Source: an uncultured Halieaceae bacterium (GTDB taxonomy: Bacteria > Pseudomonadota > Gammaproteobacteria > Pseudomonadales > Halieaceae). From it: a DNA stretch of 43,700 bases. The notes under the pieces are model-generated. The model did not search any database, was not told the origin of the DNA, and worked only from the letters and a program-made list of their open reading frames with translations. Where the stretch lies: positions 1 through 43,700 of the forward strand of contig CAJXMD010000013.1 of assembly GCA_913056165.1 (NCBI GenBank), read 5' to 3'. The translations under genes were made by a program, and so were the position numbers. This document shows, one piece after another, positions 28,203 through 41,027 of the stretch (positions within the stretch are counted from its first letter, which is position 1; each line of letters starts with the position of its first letter).

Positions 28203-29441
28203 TTAGCTGGTGGGCTTAAAAGCCGTTATCGCAACAGCCAGTAAAATCACCGCAGCACCGATGGCCGAGAGGGTTGGATCAAACTCGTACAACGAACCAC
28301 ACACGATAGGGCCAATGACGAAACCAGCTGCGGGGCAGGCCGTAATCAATCCCGCCGCGCCACCTTGCTCTTCCGGATCTACCGCCAATGACGCGGCCGC
28401 AGCGATTGCGGGCACGGCTAAACCTAGACCGGTGCCAAGGCAGGCCATGCCCAGCAAAACAAGGGTAAAACTGCCCGGTACGGCAATCAGCATCGGGCCC
28501 GCCATCAGGAAGAGGACGCCTCCCCGAATCAAGGTGAGGGGGGGGCCCTGAAAGCGCTGGGCCACTGTGAGTTGCATGGCCAGTGTGCACAGGGCTGTGA
28601 TCATCAATGCGAAACCGGTGTACTGAGCAGTTTCAGCGCCGGAGAGCTGCAGCATGTCCTGAATGCGGAAAGCGAGGGTTTGTTGGATGCCTGCAAAGCC
28701 GGTGAATCCGCCAAAAGAGCAAAATAGATAGAGTCGCAGTCGGTGATCGAAAACACTGAGTTTGCGGCGTGTTTTGCCATGTGATGCCAGCGATATTGAC
28801 GCTGGCAGGTAGCGCCAGACTACAACGGCCGCGATGGCGGCGAGCGCAGTCGCACAATAGAGCGGGAACAGCAGACCCATGCCCGCGAGAGCGCCGGCCA
28901 AAATCGGTCCTATGATCATGCCGACACTGCTGGCGGTGCCGAGACGCGCGAGTGCGCGAGTACGATGCTGCGGCGCACTGTGGTCTGCCGTATAGGCCGT
29001 GGACCCCGGATTAGTGCCCGACATCATGACCGATTGCAGGCAACGCACCATCAGGAGAGAGGCAAAAAGGCCTGTTCCTGTTACCCAGCCTGCGAAGGCT
29101 GCCTCGAAGGCGAGCGCAAAGATGAGGTTGCCAAGCGCATAACCTGCCAGACCAGCGACGATCACCGGTTTTCGACCCACCCGATCGGACAGTCTTCCCC
29201 AGCTGGGTGAGGCCACGCTGAACACCAGCGCGGAGCAGGCGATCATGGAGTTTATTTGCACCACGCTAAGATTCACCTCCCTGCCTAGGGGCGGAAGGAT
29301 GGCGAAGATAAAGGACTGACCAACAGCCACCGTGAGCAATCCCACAACCAGCAGGTTGAATTGGCGGGAACTCAGCTTTCGGTTGTCGGTGACTGCGGGG
29401 CCTGGGAGTGTCATGTGGATACCGGATTGTGGAGCCCGCAT
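28203..29441 (-). CDS. Major facilitator superfamily transporter
   Basis: An inner-membrane transporter of 412 residues with about 12 hydrophobic segments. The loop SWGRLSDRVGRKPVIVAG near residues 80-97 is the MFS motif A (GxxxDRxGRK), and the second half has a weaker repeat. The overall look is that of a drug/solute efflux member (DHA type). An internal ATG at 29414 is an alternative start with no better ribosome binding site. It converges on the acyl-CoA operon, so export or uptake of that pathway's compound is possible but unproven. Confidence 0.9.
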   Translation of the reverse strand: MRAPQSGIHMTLPGPAVTDNRKLSSRQFNLLVVGLLTVAVGQSFIFAILPPLGREVNLSVVQINSMIACSALVFSVASPSWGRLSDRVGRKPVIVAGLAGYALGNLIFALAFEAAFAGWVTGTGLFASLLMVRCLQSVMMSGTNPGSTAYTADHSAPQHRTRALARLGTASSVGMIIGPILAGALAGMGLLFPLYCATALAAIAAVVVWRYLPASISLASHGKTRRKLSVFDHRLRLYLFCSFGGFTGFAGIQQTLAFRIQDMLQLSGAETAQYTGFALMITALCTLAMQLTVAQRFQGPPLTLIRGGVLFLMAGPMLIAVPGSFTLVLLGMACLGTGLGLAVPAIAAAASLAVDPEEQGGAAGLITACPAAGFVIGPIVCGSLYEFDPTLSAIGAAVILLAVAITAFKPTS

Positions 29442-29483
29442 CCTAGAGGAACGGACAATAAAGGCAAACGAAGGGCAGTTTTA

Positions 29484-29513
29484 TTGGACAGTATGATTGC
29501 CTTCGAATAGACT
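29484..29513 (+). promoter_or_regulatory. Candidate carAB promoter
   Basis: TTGGAC (29484-29489) and TAGACT (29508-29513) are 18 nt apart, leaving a leader of about 145 nt before carA. The leader contains a run of seven T's at 29547-29553 but no stable hairpin directly before it, so I do not call an attenuator. Confidence 0.35.
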
Positions 29514-29664
29514 ATCATCCCAGCCTGTACAGACCCCGCCGCTGCTTTTTTTGCGCTGTTGGGTCAGCGAAATCACAGCCTACTTTACTCGCGCACGCCG
29601 TCATACCCGATGGTGCTCAGCATGACTGCGAGCTTGGTAGGGAAGCACTGACTGGGAGGTCAAC

Positions 29665-30816
29665 GTGTCCAAACCAGCTATCCTCGCTCTCGAAGATGGC
29701 ACCGTGTTCCACGGCCTCTCAATCGGTGCTGATGGCACGACCGTTGGCGAAGTGGTGTTCAATACGGCCATGACAGGCTATCAGGAAATTCTGACCGACC
29801 CTTCCTATGCCAAACAGATCGTCACCCTAACTTACCCGCATATTGGAAATACCGGGGTTACCGCTGAGGACGAGGAGTCCGCAGGCGTAATGGCTGCGGG
29901 TTTGGTGATCCGCGACCTGCCGCTGGTACACAGTAACTGGCGCAGCGAACAGGCTCTGGATGCTTACCTTCGAGATCAAAATACGGTGGCTATCGCGGAT
30001 ATCGATACCCGGAAATTGACCCGAATTTTGAGAGATAAAGGTGCGCAGAGTGGATGCATTATTGCCGGTAGCTCGGTCTCCGAAGAGGAGGCGTTGACGC
30101 AGGCTCGGGGCTTTAGTGGGCTTAAGGGCATGGACCTCGCGAAGGTAGTCACAACCAAAGATCCCTTTATCTGGAAGGAGGGAAGCTGGACGTTGGAGCA
30201 GGGTCATCAGCCGGGAGCCGATGCTGAATTCCATGTTATTGCTTTGGATTTTGGCGTAAAGCGCAACATTTTGCGCATGCTGGTCGATCGCGGGTGTTCG
30301 GTGACGGTTTTGCCTGCCCAGTCCGATGCCGAGACCGTGCTCAGCCACAAGCCTGATGGGGTGTTTTTGTCTAATGGCCCCGGCGACCCTGAGCCCTGTG
30401 TTTATGCGATCAACCTTGCTAAGGATATTATGTCCCAAGGTCTTCCCCTCTTCGGTATCTGTCTGGGTCATCAAATTCTGGCTTTGGCCAGCGGGGCGAC
30501 CACAGAGAAGATGAAGTTTGGGCATCACGGCGCGAACCATCCGGTGCAATGTCTCGAGGATAAAACGGTGATGGTGACGAGTCAGAACCACGGATTCGCG
30601 GTCTCAGAGGACAAGCTACCGTCTACTTTAACGGTTACCCACCGGTCTCTCTTCGATGGCTCTATACAGGGCATCCGCCGCAATGATGTGCCCGCCTACA
30701 GTTTTCAAGGGCATCCCGAGGCGAGCCCCGGGCCCCATGATGCCGCACCTCTTTTTGACTCCTTTATAACCGCTATGCGTGAGCATCGGGCTGGACGCTC
30801 CGGAGGAGACGCCTGA
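29665..30816 (+). CDS. carA: Carbamoyl-phosphate synthase small (glutaminase) subunit
   Basis: Hydrolyses glutamine and passes ammonia to CarB for carbamoyl phosphate, the precursor of pyrimidines and arginine. The 383 residues match the family. The N-terminal domain opens with [11 protein letters not shown]. The class I glutaminase triad is present: C266 in FGICLGHQ, and His and Glu in [13 protein letters not shown]. The GTG start has GGGAGGT 4 nt upstream. Its TGA overlaps the carB ATG by one base. dapB, which often precedes carA in gammaproteobacteria, is not here. Confidence 0.98.
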   Translation: MSKPAILALEDGTVFHGLSIGADGTTVGEVVFNTAMTGYQEILTDPSYAKQIVTLTYPHIGNTGVTAEDEESAGVMAAGLVIRDLPLVHSNWRSEQALDAYLRDQNTVAIADIDTRKLTRILRDKGAQSGCIIAGSSVSEEEALTQARGFSGLKGMDLAKVVTTKDPFIWKEGSWTLEQGHQPGADAEFHVIALDFGVKRNILRMLVDRGCSVTVLPAQSDAETVLSHKPDGVFLSNGPGDPEPCVYAINLAKDIMSQGLPLFGICLGHQILALASGATTEKMKFGHHGANHPVQCLEDKTVMVTSQNHGFAVSEDKLPSTLTVTHRSLFDGSIQGIRRNDVPAYSFQGHPEASPGPHDAAPLFDSFITAMREHRAGRSGGDA

Positions 30817-33800
30817 TGCCGAAACGCGTTGATATAGAAAGTATTCTAATTCTGGGCGCGGGACCCATCGTCATCGGTCAGGCCTGTGAGTTTGATTACT
30901 CAGGCGCGCAGGCCTGCAAGGCGTTGCGAGAGGAGGGCTACCGGGTGATTCTGGTTAACTCCAACCCGGCCACCATCATGACCGACCCCGCCATGGCCGA
31001 CGCTACCTACATCGAGCCGGTCGAATGGCAGACAGTTGCCCGGATCATTGAGCGCGAACGGCCCGATGCCATTCTGCCGACGATGGGTGGACAAACCGCG
31101 CTCAACTGTGCGCTCAAGCTTGCTGCAGAGGGTGTCCTTGAGAAGTTTGGGGTCGAGATGATTGGCGCCACCAAGGAAGCGATTGATAAGGCAGAGGATC
31201 GAGAGCTTTTTGATCAAGCCATGAAACGAATCGGCTTGGAAACCCCAAGGGCGTCCCTGGCGCATTCTCTCGAAGAGGCCTTTGGCATTCTTGAGGATAT
31301 CGGTTTCCCCTGCATTATCAGACCTTCTTTTACGATGGGTGGATCTGGCGGCGGTATCGCCTACAACCGAGAGGAATTTGAGGCAATCTGTGTTCGCGGT
31401 CTTGATCTCTCTCCCACTAACGAACTCCTTATTGATGAGTCGCTCATCGGCTGGAAAGAATATGAGATGGAGGTGGTTCGCGATCGCAACGATAACTGCA
31501 TCATTATCTGCTCCATCGAGAACTTTGATGCCATGGGTGTGCACACTGGCGATTCGATTACTGTTGCACCCGCCCAAACCCTGACCGATAAGGAATACCA
31601 AATTATGCGCGATGCCTCGCTGGCGGTGTTGCGCGAAATTGGCGTTGAAACCGGCGGTTCCAATGTCCAGTTTGGACTCTGCCCGGATACGGGTCGTATG
31701 GTCGTCATCGAGATGAACCCGCGGGTATCACGCTCCTCCGCCCTGGCGTCAAAGGCAACCGGATTTCCCATCGCAAAAGTCGCGGCAAAACTGGCGGTTG
31801 GGTACACGCTGGATGAACTGGATAACGATATTACTGGGGGTAAAACCCCTGCCTCGTTCGAACCAGCGATTGATTATGTAGTCACCAAAATTCCCCGGTT
31901 CGCCTTTGAAAAGTTCGCTACTGCCGACGCCCGCCTGACCACGCAAATGAAGTCGGTTGGTGAGGTCATGGCGATCGGCAGAACTTTTCAGGAGTCGCTT
32001 CAGAAAGCACTTCGAGGATTGGAGGTGGGTTCCTGTGGGTTGGAATCCAAGATAACCGTCGTTGACGCAGATACCCGAGCAGAACTAATCGATAAATTGA
32101 CCAACCCGGGAGCGGATCGAATCTGGTTTGTTGCCGATGCCTTCCGCGCCGGATTTTCGCTGGAAGAGGTCGCGGGATATTCAGGCATCGATCCCTGGTT
32201 TCTTGTGCAGCTTTCTGATCTGGTTGAGCACGAGGCAAGTCTATCGGGACGTCCTGTTGCCAGTCTCGACTATGCCGAGTTTCGGCGTCTGAAGCGCAAA
32301 GGCTTCTCCGATGCCCGATTGGCGCTGCTATTGGAATCTTCCGAGGCAGAGGTGAGAGCCCGTCGACACGAGCTGGGTCTGCGCCCGGTTTACAAACGGG
32401 TTGATACCTGTGCGGCGGAGTTTGCAACCTCTACTGCATACATGTATTCCACCTACGAGGAGGAGTGCGAGGCACTGCCGAGTGACCGGCGCAAAATTGT
32501 TGTTCTTGGGGGTGGGCCAAACCGCATTGGGCAGGGTATCGAATTCGATTACTGCTGCGTTCACGCTGCCCTTGCGATGCGTGAAGATGGTTATGAAACC
32601 ATCATGGTGAATTGCAACCCCGAGACTGTGTCCACTGATTACGACACATCGGACCGTCTCTACTTTGAACCGGTAACCCTGGAAGACGTTTTAGAGATTA
32701 TTGCTCTTGAGCAACCTGAGGGAGTGATCGTCCAGTTTGGCGGCCAGACCCCTCTGAAACTTGCTCAGGCGTTAGAGCAGGCAGGTGTCCCCATTATCGG
32801 CACAACCCCAGACCAGATTGATCGAGCGGAAGATCGTGAGCGGTTCCAGCAGATGATCAATGCTCTGTCACTGCGCCAGCCGGAAAATACGACGGTGCGA
32901 AGCGTGGATGAAGCTGTTGAAGCAGCGAGCCAGATTGGCTACCCCTTGGTAGTGAGGCCTTCCTATGTCTTGGGCGGTCGAGCGATGGAGATTGTCTATC
33001 GAGAGGAGGATTTGCTTCGATACATGCGGGATGCGGTCCGCGTATCGGATGACTCCCCCGTTCTTCTAGACAGCTTTCTGAGCGCCGCCATCGAGGTCGA
33101 CATCGATGCAGTGAGCGATGGGAGTACGGTGGTGATTGGCGCCATCATGCAGCATATCGAGCAAGCGGGAGTCCACTCTGGTGATTCCGCTTGCTCTCTT
33201 CCTCCATACAGCTTGCCCGCTGATGTGCAGGACAAGATGCGCGATGTTGTAAAAGCGATGGCCATTGAATTGGGCGTTTGTGGCTTAATGAATGTGCAGC
33301 TCGCTTACCAGGATGACGAAATCTACGTGATTGAGGTAAACCCGAGAGCGTCCAGAACCGTCCCCTTCGTGTCGAAGGCGGTTGGCGTCTCCCTCGCCAA
33401 AATAGCGGCGCGCTGCATGGCAGGTCAGTCTCTCGCGGATCAAGGCATTGAAAAGGAAGTCGTGCCGCCCTTTTACTCGGTCAAAGAGGCGGTGCTCCCC
33501 TTTAACAAGTTCCCCGGTATCGATCCCATACTCGGCCCCGAGATGAAGTCGACGGGGGAGGTGATGGGCACGGGGGATACTTTCGCTGCGGCCTTTGCCC
33601 GCGCTCAGATTGGGGCTGGCGACGTCCCGCCTGAATCCGGACTTGCCCTGTTCAGCGTGCGGGATTCGGATAAAGCCGGTGCTATTGAGGTTGCCAGACG
33701 ACTAGTCGCGCGCGGGTTTACGTTGGCTGCCACTGGAGGCACAGCAAAAGCCCTCGAGTCAGCAGGACTGGAGGTGCGGCGGGTAAATAAGGTCCGTGAA

Positions 33801-34037
33801 GGTCGGCCACATATTGTTGATCTCATTAAAAACGACGAGGCCAGCATTATCGTTAACACGACCGAGGGTCGTACCGCGATCGTGGATTCTGCCCCCATTC
33901 GAGCTAGCGCCGAGCAGCACCGGGTGTACTACACCACCACCCTAGCTGCGGCGGAAGCGGTTTGCATGGCGCTTGAACAGGAAACCGATGTTAAAGTCAG
34001 GCGGCTTCAGGATTTACACGAGAGTATTGAACAATGA
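30816..34037 (+). CDS. carB: Carbamoyl-phosphate synthase large subunit
   Basis: The synthetase subunit, 1073 residues, as in E. coli. Two homologous ATP-grasp halves are visible: [20 protein letters not shown] with [16 protein letters not shown] in the first, and [19 protein letters not shown] with [15 protein letters not shown] in the second. They are joined by the oligomerisation domain (about 400-550). The C-terminal MGS-like allosteric domain starts near 935 and has [16 protein letters not shown]. It is translationally linked to carA (one-base overlap) and greA (four-base overlap ATGA), so the three form one operon. Confidence 0.98.
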   Translation: MPKRVDIESILILGAGPIVIGQACEFDYSGAQACKALREEGYRVILVNSNPATIMTDPAMADATYIEPVEWQTVARIIERERPDAILPTMGGQTALNCALKLAAEGVLEKFGVEMIGATKEAIDKAEDRELFDQAMKRIGLETPRASLAHSLEEAFGILEDIGFPCIIRPSFTMGGSGGGIAYNREEFEAICVRGLDLSPTNELLIDESLIGWKEYEMEVVRDRNDNCIIICSIENFDAMGVHTGDSITVAPAQTLTDKEYQIMRDASLAVLREIGVETGGSNVQFGLCPDTGRMVVIEMNPRVSRSSALASKATGFPIAKVAAKLAVGYTLDELDNDITGGKTPASFEPAIDYVVTKIPRFAFEKFATADARLTTQMKSVGEVMAIGRTFQESLQKALRGLEVGSCGLESKITVVDADTRAELIDKLTNPGADRIWFVADAFRAGFSLEEVAGYSGIDPWFLVQLSDLVEHEASLSGRPVASLDYAEFRRLKRKGFSDARLALLLESSEAEVRARRHELGLRPVYKRVDTCAAEFATSTAYMYSTYEEECEALPSDRRKIVVLGGGPNRIGQGIEFDYCCVHAALAMREDGYETIMVNCNPETVSTDYDTSDRLYFEPVTLEDVLEIIALEQPEGVIVQFGGQTPLKLAQALEQAGVPIIGTTPDQIDRAEDRERFQQMINALSLRQPENTTVRSVDEAVEAASQIGYPLVVRPSYVLGGRAMEIVYREEDLLRYMRDAVRVSDDSPVLLDSFLSAAIEVDIDAVSDGSTVVIGAIMQHIEQAGVHSGDSACSLPPYSLPADVQDKMRDVVKAMAIELGVCGLMNVQLAYQDDEIYVIEVNPRASRTVPFVSKAVGVSLAKIAARCMAGQSLADQGIEKEVVPPFYSVKEAVLPFNKFPGIDPILGPEMKSTGEVMGTGDTFAAAFARAQIGAGDVPPESGLALFSVRDSDKAGAIEVARRLVARGFTLAATGGTAKALESAGLEVRRVNKVREGRPHIVDLIKNDEASIIVNTTEGRTAIVDSAPIRASAEQHRVYYTTTLAAAEAVCMALEQETDVKVRRLQDLHESIEQ

Positions 34038-34510
34038 ACAACGTGCCGATGACTGTCGCTGGAGAGCGAGCACTGCGAGAGGAACTGGAGCGGCTTAAAA
34101 AAGTCGACCGGCCTCGCATCACCCAGGCTATCGCAGAAGCTCGGGAACACGGTGATTTAAAGGAGAACGCGGAGTACCACGCGGCCCGTGAGCAGCAGAG
34201 CTTTGCCGAGGGGCGTATCAAAGACATCGAACACAAACTATCCCACGCTCAGGTCATCGATGTAACGTCGATTGCACACACGGGCAAGGTCATCTTTGGC
34301 ACCACCGTCGATTTGATTAACGTAGAGGATGACAGCGAGGTGACTTACCGTATCGTGGGCGAGGACGAGGCCAACGTTAAGGAAAATCTTATCTCGGTGA
34401 ACTCGCCGATTGCCCGCGCCTTGGTGGGTAAAAGCGAGGGCGATGAGGTGACGGTCAACGCCCCGGGAGGGGATATTCACTACGAGATTGAAGCCGTTCG
34501 ACACGAGTAA
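34034..34510 (+). CDS. greA: Transcription elongation factor GreA
   Basis: Stimulates transcript cleavage by RNA polymerase to rescue arrested complexes. The 158 residues match the usual size. The N-terminal coiled coil carries the acidic tip ([18 protein letters not shown]) needed for cleavage. The C-terminal FKBP-like domain ends in YEIEAVRH. The ATG overlaps the carB stop by 4 nt. Confidence 0.98.
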   Translation: MNNVPMTVAGERALREELERLKKVDRPRITQAIAEAREHGDLKENAEYHAAREQQSFAEGRIKDIEHKLSHAQVIDVTSIAHTGKVIFGTTVDLINVEDDSEVTYRIVGEDEANVKENLISVNSPIARALVGKSEGDEVTVNAPGGDIHYEIEAVRHE

Positions 34511-34525
34511 CCCCTCGGTCTATTT

Positions 34526-34544
34526 GAAAACAATTCTCATTCCG
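34526..34544 (+). promoter_or_regulatory. Candidate Fur box before feoA
   Basis: By eye 11 of 19 positions match the classical Fur box; the best part is ATTCTCATT. It lies about 40 nt before the feoA start. Fur control of feoAB is usual, so position supports an otherwise modest match. Confidence 0.45.
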
Positions 34545-34583
34545 GCTACTCTCCGCGCCTGTCCATCAGGCTGAGACTCCCTC

Positions 34584-34850
34584 ATGAATTCTGCGCGCCA
34601 ACCCAAAACCCTGTGGGCGCTTTCCAAGGGCGAAACCTGCGCAGTATCCGGCTACGATGACGCGCTACCCGAGCCCTACCGGGTGCGTCTGATGGAGTTT
34701 GGCTTTCATCAGGGCGAGGCAGTGACCTGCCTGCTGACGCCAGGCTTCGGGGCACCCCGGGTCTACAGGGTGAGTAACACGGTTTTCTCACTGGACAGTG
34801 AAATCGCTCAATACGTCCTGGTTGCACCCGCCGAGGACCCGAATTTATGA
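34584..34850 (+). CDS. feoA: FeoA, SH3-like accessory protein of ferrous iron uptake
   Basis: A cytosolic protein of 88 residues with the FeoA-type SH3-like core, including YRVRLMEFGFHQGEAVTCLL and the late segment FSLDSEIAQYVLV. It assists FeoB; the mechanism is debated. Its stop overlaps the feoB start by 4 nt (ATGA), so the two are coupled. Confidence 0.9.
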   Translation: MNSARQPKTLWALSKGETCAVSGYDDALPEPYRVRLMEFGFHQGEAVTCLLTPGFGAPRVYRVSNTVFSLDSEIAQYVLVAPAEDPNL

Positions 34851-36676
34851 ATCGCGTGCTGCTTATAGGCAGTCCCAATTCGGGTAAAAGCTCTCTGTTT
34901 AATCGTCTGACCGGACTCAATCAGCGGGTGGCAAATTTTCCCGGCATAACGGTTGATGTCGCTTCCGGCCCGATCTCTGGATTGCCCGATGTTGAATTAG
35001 TTGATTTCCCCGGCACCTACTCGCTTCAGCCTATTTCGGGAGAGGAGGCGGTCGCGGTGGAATTTTTCCAGCGGGCCCTCACCGACCCTGACGTTCGTCA
35101 TGTGCTGTGTGTTGTCGATGCAACGCGACTTGAGAAGAGCCTTTATTTTACTTTGCAGGTCATTCGGGAATGTCAGCAGCGGGGTAAAGCCGTCACCGTG
35201 CTGGGCAATATGGCGGACGTTTTGCAGTCGAATGATCTCACTCTCGACCATGCCGGACTCTCTGAGGCTATTGGTGCCCCGGTGTTGATGATTTCCGCTC
35301 GTCAAGGTATCGGCATTGATCAGCTATTGACTCATTTAAGGCAGCGATTAATCACTCAGGAGCCGGTCTCTTCGCGCTGGTCTGAAACACCCGATGCCTT
35401 GCTCCGGGGAACTGCGCACCAGTTGGCACAAGAGTTTGGCCCAAGAGGCGATGTGCTGGTTCGATCCCAACTGCGGCTCGACAGCTTTTTTCTCAATACC
35501 GGCCTTGGTGGAATCGCTTTTTTCTGCATTATGTTTCTGCTCTTTCAGTCCATTTTCACCTGGTCAGCCCCGGTCATGGATGCAGTGGAAGGCGTGGTGA
35601 TGGCAACAGGTGCTGCGCTGGTTCCCCTCATCGAGAATCAGCTGATTGCGGATTTTGTCGCTGATGCCTTGTTTGGTGGCATAGGCGCTTTTCTTGTGTT
35701 TGTTCCCCAGATTTTCGTGCTGACCTTGATCATCGGCATCCTGGAAGACTCGGGTTATTTGGCTCGAGCTGCGCTTATCTGCCACCGCCCACTCAAAGCG
35801 TTTGGACTGACTGGCAAAAGCTTTATTCCTATGCTCTCCGGGGTTGCCTGCGCAATTCCCGCTATTTATGCGGCTCGTGCTGTGGATTCTCCTTGGCAGC
35901 GGGTCATGACGTATTTGGCGATCCCTCTTATGCCATGCTCCGCACGATTGCCCGTGTATGCCCTGTTGATTGCTGTATTCATTCCCAACGAAACAGCTCT
36001 CTTTGGATTGGTGGGTTGGCAGGGACTGGCACTTTTCTCAATCTATTTCTTTGGCATGTTTGCTGCGTTGGTAATTACCGGGATTGTCAGTCGATTTTCC
36101 AAAGGAGTTCGGAGCGAGCTGCCGTTTGTCTTGGAGCTGCCGCCTTACCGTCTGCCCAGTGTTCGCCCGATTTTGCGCATGGCGATTAATCGCAGCAAAC
36201 ATTTCGTTACCAAGGCTGGCAAGGTCATTCTGGCCGTCACCGTTGCGGTGTGGATTCTCGGTTACTTCCCCAATGGCGGCGCCGACCTGGGGTCCTCTTG
36301 GCTCGGCACCTTGGGTCGCTGGATTCAGCCATTGTTTGAACCCATCGGTCTCGACTGGCGGTATGGTGTCGCCATTCTTTCCAGCTTTTTGGCTCGCGAG
36401 GTTTTTGTGGGGACCTTGGGTACTATTTTTGGTATCGAAGGTGCAGAGGAAAATATGCTTCCCCTCGTGGAACAAATTCAGGCGAGCGGTTTGCCCTTGG
36501 GTTCGGGTATAGCCCTGTTGGTTTTTTTCGCCATCGCGCTGCAGTGCGTCTCAACGGTGGCAATCCTGTCCAAAGAGGGATCGCTCTCTCTGGCCTTACG
36601 GATGCTGGTGACCTACCTCGTTGCCGCCTATCTTCTCGCCTTACTAACGTTCAGTGTGGTTGAGGCGGTTCTCTAG
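34847..36676 (+). CDS. feoB: FeoB, ferrous iron transporter with GTPase domain (short form)
   Basis: Imports Fe(II) across the inner membrane. The N-terminal G domain has G1 GSPNSGKSS (8-16), G3 DFPGTYSL and G4 NMAD. The membrane part has the two Gate repeats with their cysteines, in SGVACAIPAIYAAR near 330 and ALQCVSTVAILSKEG near 565. At 609 residues it is shorter than E. coli FeoB (about 770). The spacing suggests a compact GDI region after the G domain, and no long C-terminal tail is present. All core motifs are kept, so it is probably functional. FeoC is absent. The last bases CTAG are shared with the stop codon of the convergent gene. Confidence 0.93.
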   Translation: MNRVLLIGSPNSGKSSLFNRLTGLNQRVANFPGITVDVASGPISGLPDVELVDFPGTYSLQPISGEEAVAVEFFQRALTDPDVRHVLCVVDATRLEKSLYFTLQVIRECQQRGKAVTVLGNMADVLQSNDLTLDHAGLSEAIGAPVLMISARQGIGIDQLLTHLRQRLITQEPVSSRWSETPDALLRGTAHQLAQEFGPRGDVLVRSQLRLDSFFLNTGLGGIAFFCIMFLLFQSIFTWSAPVMDAVEGVVMATGAALVPLIENQLIADFVADALFGGIGAFLVFVPQIFVLTLIIGILEDSGYLARAALICHRPLKAFGLTGKSFIPMLSGVACAIPAIYAARAVDSPWQRVMTYLAIPLMPCSARLPVYALLIAVFIPNETALFGLVGWQGLALFSIYFFGMFAALVITGIVSRFSKGVRSELPFVLELPPYRLPSVRPILRMAINRSKHFVTKAGKVILAVTVAVWILGYFPNGGADLGSSWLGTLGRWIQPLFEPIGLDWRYGVAILSSFLAREVFVGTLGTIFGIEGAEENMLPLVEQIQASGLPLGSGIALLVFFAIALQCVSTVAILSKEGSLSLALRMLVTYLVAAYLLALLTFSVVEAVL

Positions 36677-37035
36677 CTCTCCGGCGATTGCGAATCTACC
36701 CGCTCGTGCTGAAACAGTTTCATTTCCGTCAGGACTAATCGTGCTGCCAGCTTGAGCGCCAGCGTATGGTGGTGCGCGCGCAAGTCGTCAATGCCCGCGG
36801 TGATTTGTTGGTCGAGCTTGTTGATTTCTGGAGTAGAGAGTGAGGCTGGCAGATCCACTCGAAAAGAAAAATTTTCTGCCTCGGTCATCTCTCGATAGAC
36901 GGAGGTTAGTGCATCGATAGCGTATTGGATGAGGGCCTCATCGGCACCCTTTTGGGCTAACAGAGCCCGCAGTTCTCGCTCGAGAAAGGCGAATGCGCGG
37001 GTCTCCTGGCTAGGAAATTCAAGAACTTGTGCCAC
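36673..37035 (-). CDS. Conserved-looking hypothetical protein, yhbY partner
   Basis: Encodes 120 residues with no signal peptide or membrane segment. It is mostly helical and charged: a first helix pair around FAFLERELRALLAQKGADEALIQYA, then a long helix around INKLDQQITAGIDDLRAHHH. I do not recognise the family. It starts 5 nt after the yhbY stop, so the two genes are co-transcribed. Its stop codon overlaps that of the convergent feoB in the palindrome CTAG. Coding status is supported by this tight packing. Confidence 0.75.
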   Translation of the reverse strand: MAQVLEFPSQETRAFAFLERELRALLAQKGADEALIQYAIDALTSVYREMTEAENFSFRVDLPASLSTPEINKLDQQITAGIDDLRAHHHTLALKLAARLVLTEMKLFQHERVDSQSPES

Positions 37036-37040
37036 GGGGT

Positions 37041-37370
37041 CTACAGGCTTCTTAGCAGGTTCGATTTTCTAGGATCAGGGGATGGACTTCGTCGAAGCAG
37101 CGTAGCGGTATTGCCAATGCGCTGGACGAGAGTCGCCCCCGAGCGATCGCAAAGTTCGACGATTAGAGTGTTGCGCAGATCTCTGTCACCCACCGCGACT
37201 TTCAGTTTGATGAGCTCGTGGTCCTTTAGCGCACGGTCGAGTTCCGCAAGCACGCCGTCACTCACCCCTTGACCGCCAATCATGACAACAGGGTTAAGCC
37301 TGTGGGCGATGGCTCTATACTGTTTGAGCTCGCTGTTTTTCAGGGTGGTTGCTTTTGGGTAAGTGGGCAT
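37041..37370 (-). CDS. yhbY: YhbY, CRM-domain ribosome assembly RNA-binding protein
   Basis: Binds pre-50S ribosomal particles. The 109 residues form a single CRS1-YhbY (CRM) domain: [21 protein letters not shown] with the GxxG loop, then [20 protein letters not shown] short basic tail ([15 protein letters not shown]) follows. It is divergent from rlmE by about 80 nt, as in E. coli and many gammaproteobacteria. Confidence 0.95.
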   Translation of the reverse strand: MPTYPKATTLKNSELKQYRAIAHRLNPVVMIGGQGVSDGVLAELDRALKDHELIKLKVAVGDRDLRNTLIVELCDRSGATLVQRIGNTATLLRRSPSPDPRKSNLLRSL

Positions 37371-37452
37371 TATGGTTTGTGTCGTCGCTATACGGGTAAT
37401 CGGTAAACTTGATATCGTAGTTTACTTGAGCTTTTTACTTGAGTCGCCGTCA

Positions 37453-38076
37453 ATGCCGAAAAAACGTTCTTCCAGCCGCGCGTGGCTAAAAGAGCATCGA
37501 GAAGACCCCTACGTGCAGCGGGCACAGAAAGATGGCTATCGGTCTCGTGCCTGCTACAAATTGCTCGAAATTAACGACAGAGACAGACTGATCAGGCCTG
37601 GCATGACGGTACTCGATCTGGGTGCCGCGCCCGGTGGCTGGTCTCAAATCGCAGCAGATCTTGTCGGCGCAAAGGGGCGCGTCGTCGCGACCGATATCTT
37701 GCCCATGGATAGCTTGGGCGGGGTGGAGTTCATTCAGGGTGACTTCACCGAGGAGGCTGTCTTTGATCATCTGTTGGCAACCATCGGATCGGACGACGTA
37801 GATGTGGTCATGTCCGACATGGCGCCAAATATGAGTGGACTCAATGCAGTCGATCAGCCGCGCGCGATGTATTTGGTTGAGCTCGCCCTAGATCTCGCGC
37901 GCCGCGTGCTGCCGATAGGAGGAGCCTTTCTCGCGAAGGTTTTCCACGGTGAGGGGTTTGAGCCGCTAATGGCTGACTGCAGGGGGCATTTCGATAAGGT
38001 ATTGACCCGAAAACCCGAGGCCTCTCGGCCCAGATCCCGAGAGGTCTATATAGTGGCCACGGGTTTTAAGGGGTAA
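37453..38076 (+). CDS. rlmE: 23S rRNA 2'-O-ribose methyltransferase RlmE (FtsJ)
   Basis: Methylates U2552 of 23S rRNA with S-adenosylmethionine late in 50S assembly. ATG 37453 gives 207 residues, the family size; the longer frame from 37363 would overlap the yhbY start. The SAM-binding motif [14 protein letters not shown], the SDMAPNMSG motif with catalytic Asp, and [10 protein letters not shown] with catalytic Lys are present. The following ftsH starts 144 nt downstream, and this gap probably holds the ftsH promoter. Confidence 0.96.
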   Translation: MPKKRSSSRAWLKEHREDPYVQRAQKDGYRSRACYKLLEINDRDRLIRPGMTVLDLGAAPGGWSQIAADLVGAKGRVVATDILPMDSLGGVEFIQGDFTEEAVFDHLLATIGSDDVDVVMSDMAPNMSGLNAVDQPRAMYLVELALDLARRVLPIGGAFLAKVFHGEGFEPLMADCRGHFDKVLTRKPEASRPRSREVYIVATGFKG

Positions 38077-38220
38077 ATTCAATGAATTCGCGCCATATTT
38101 GGCGTGTATGCTTGCATAAATACCGGGGTAGCCCTTGAAATCCGCGGCTGGAGGCATCACGTAAACCCTATATACTGTCTAGCCGTGCAGCCGGGCGCTG
38201 CAGTCCTTAAGGATCTCGAT

Positions 38221-40146
<1,926 letters not shown>

Positions 40147-40157
40147 GTCATCTCTTT

Positions 40158-41027
40158 ATGAGGTCCGATACCGAGGTGTGCGGCAGTATCGACTGCGCCG
40201 GTAAAAGTCTGGACCTCTCCTCCCCAAAAGTGATGGGGATACTCAATGTGACCCCCGATTCCTTCTCCGATGGCGGGGTTTTCTTTGAACGCGGAAAGGT
40301 GTCTCTAGATCGCGTTTTGGGTCAGGCTGAAGCCATGACCGCTGCAGGTGCCTCGATCCTGGATGTCGGTGGGGAGTCAACCCGACCGGGGGCCGCTCCA
40401 GTCTCTGAAGCCGAGGAGCTTGATCGTGTGATTCCCGTCATCGAGGCCATTAGCCAACGCTTCGATACCATTGTGTCTGTCGATTCCAGCACGGCCTCTG
40501 TGATGCGCGAGGCAGTTGTTGCGGGAGCAGGTCTGATTAACGATGTCAGGGCCCTCCGCCGGGACGGTGCGCTGGTTGCTGCCCGAGATACAGAATTACC
40601 GGTCTGTCTGATGCACATGTCAGATGAGCCCACGACGATGCAAAATAATCCGCAATACCAAGATGTTGTGGCCGAGGTTCGTGTCTTTTTAAGCGATCGC
40701 CTCGCAGATTGTGTAAAGGCTGGTATCCCTGAGCACCTAATTCTTCTCGATCCCGGTTTCGGATTTGGCAAGACCGCAGCCCATAACTATGCCTTGCTTG
40801 CTCATCTTGAGGATATTGTCTCGATTGGCAGACCCGTGCTGGCGGGCTTATCCAGAAAGTCGATGATTGCAGCAGAAATTCACAGAAACCTTGATGAGCG
40901 CTTGCCCGCAAGCCTAGCCCTCGCCACACTGGCTGCGGCAAAGGGAGCCCGTATTATCAGGGCTCATGATGTGAAAGAGACCGCCGACGCAATGGCGATG
41001 GTGGCAGCAATGGAAAGAGAGCTCTGA
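40158..41027 (+). CDS. folP: Dihydropteroate synthase
   Basis: Joins para-aminobenzoate to dihydropterin pyrophosphate in folate synthesis; it is the sulfonamide target. The 289 residues form a TIM barrel with the signatures [15 protein letters not shown] near 27-41, [11 protein letters not shown], and [14 protein letters not shown]. It begins 11 nt after ftsH, and its TGA overlaps the glmM ATG by one base. The order ftsH-folP-glmM is standard in gammaproteobacteria. Confidence 0.97.
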   Translation: MRSDTEVCGSIDCAGKSLDLSSPKVMGILNVTPDSFSDGGVFFERGKVSLDRVLGQAEAMTAAGASILDVGGESTRPGAAPVSEAEELDRVIPVIEAISQRFDTIVSVDSSTASVMREAVVAGAGLINDVRALRRDGALVAARDTELPVCLMHMSDEPTTMQNNPQYQDVVAEVRVFLSDRLADCVKAGIPEHLILLDPGFGFGKTAAHNYALLAHLEDIVSIGRPVLAGLSRKSMIAAEIHRNLDERLPASLALATLAAAKGARIIRAHDVKETADAMAMVAAMEREL

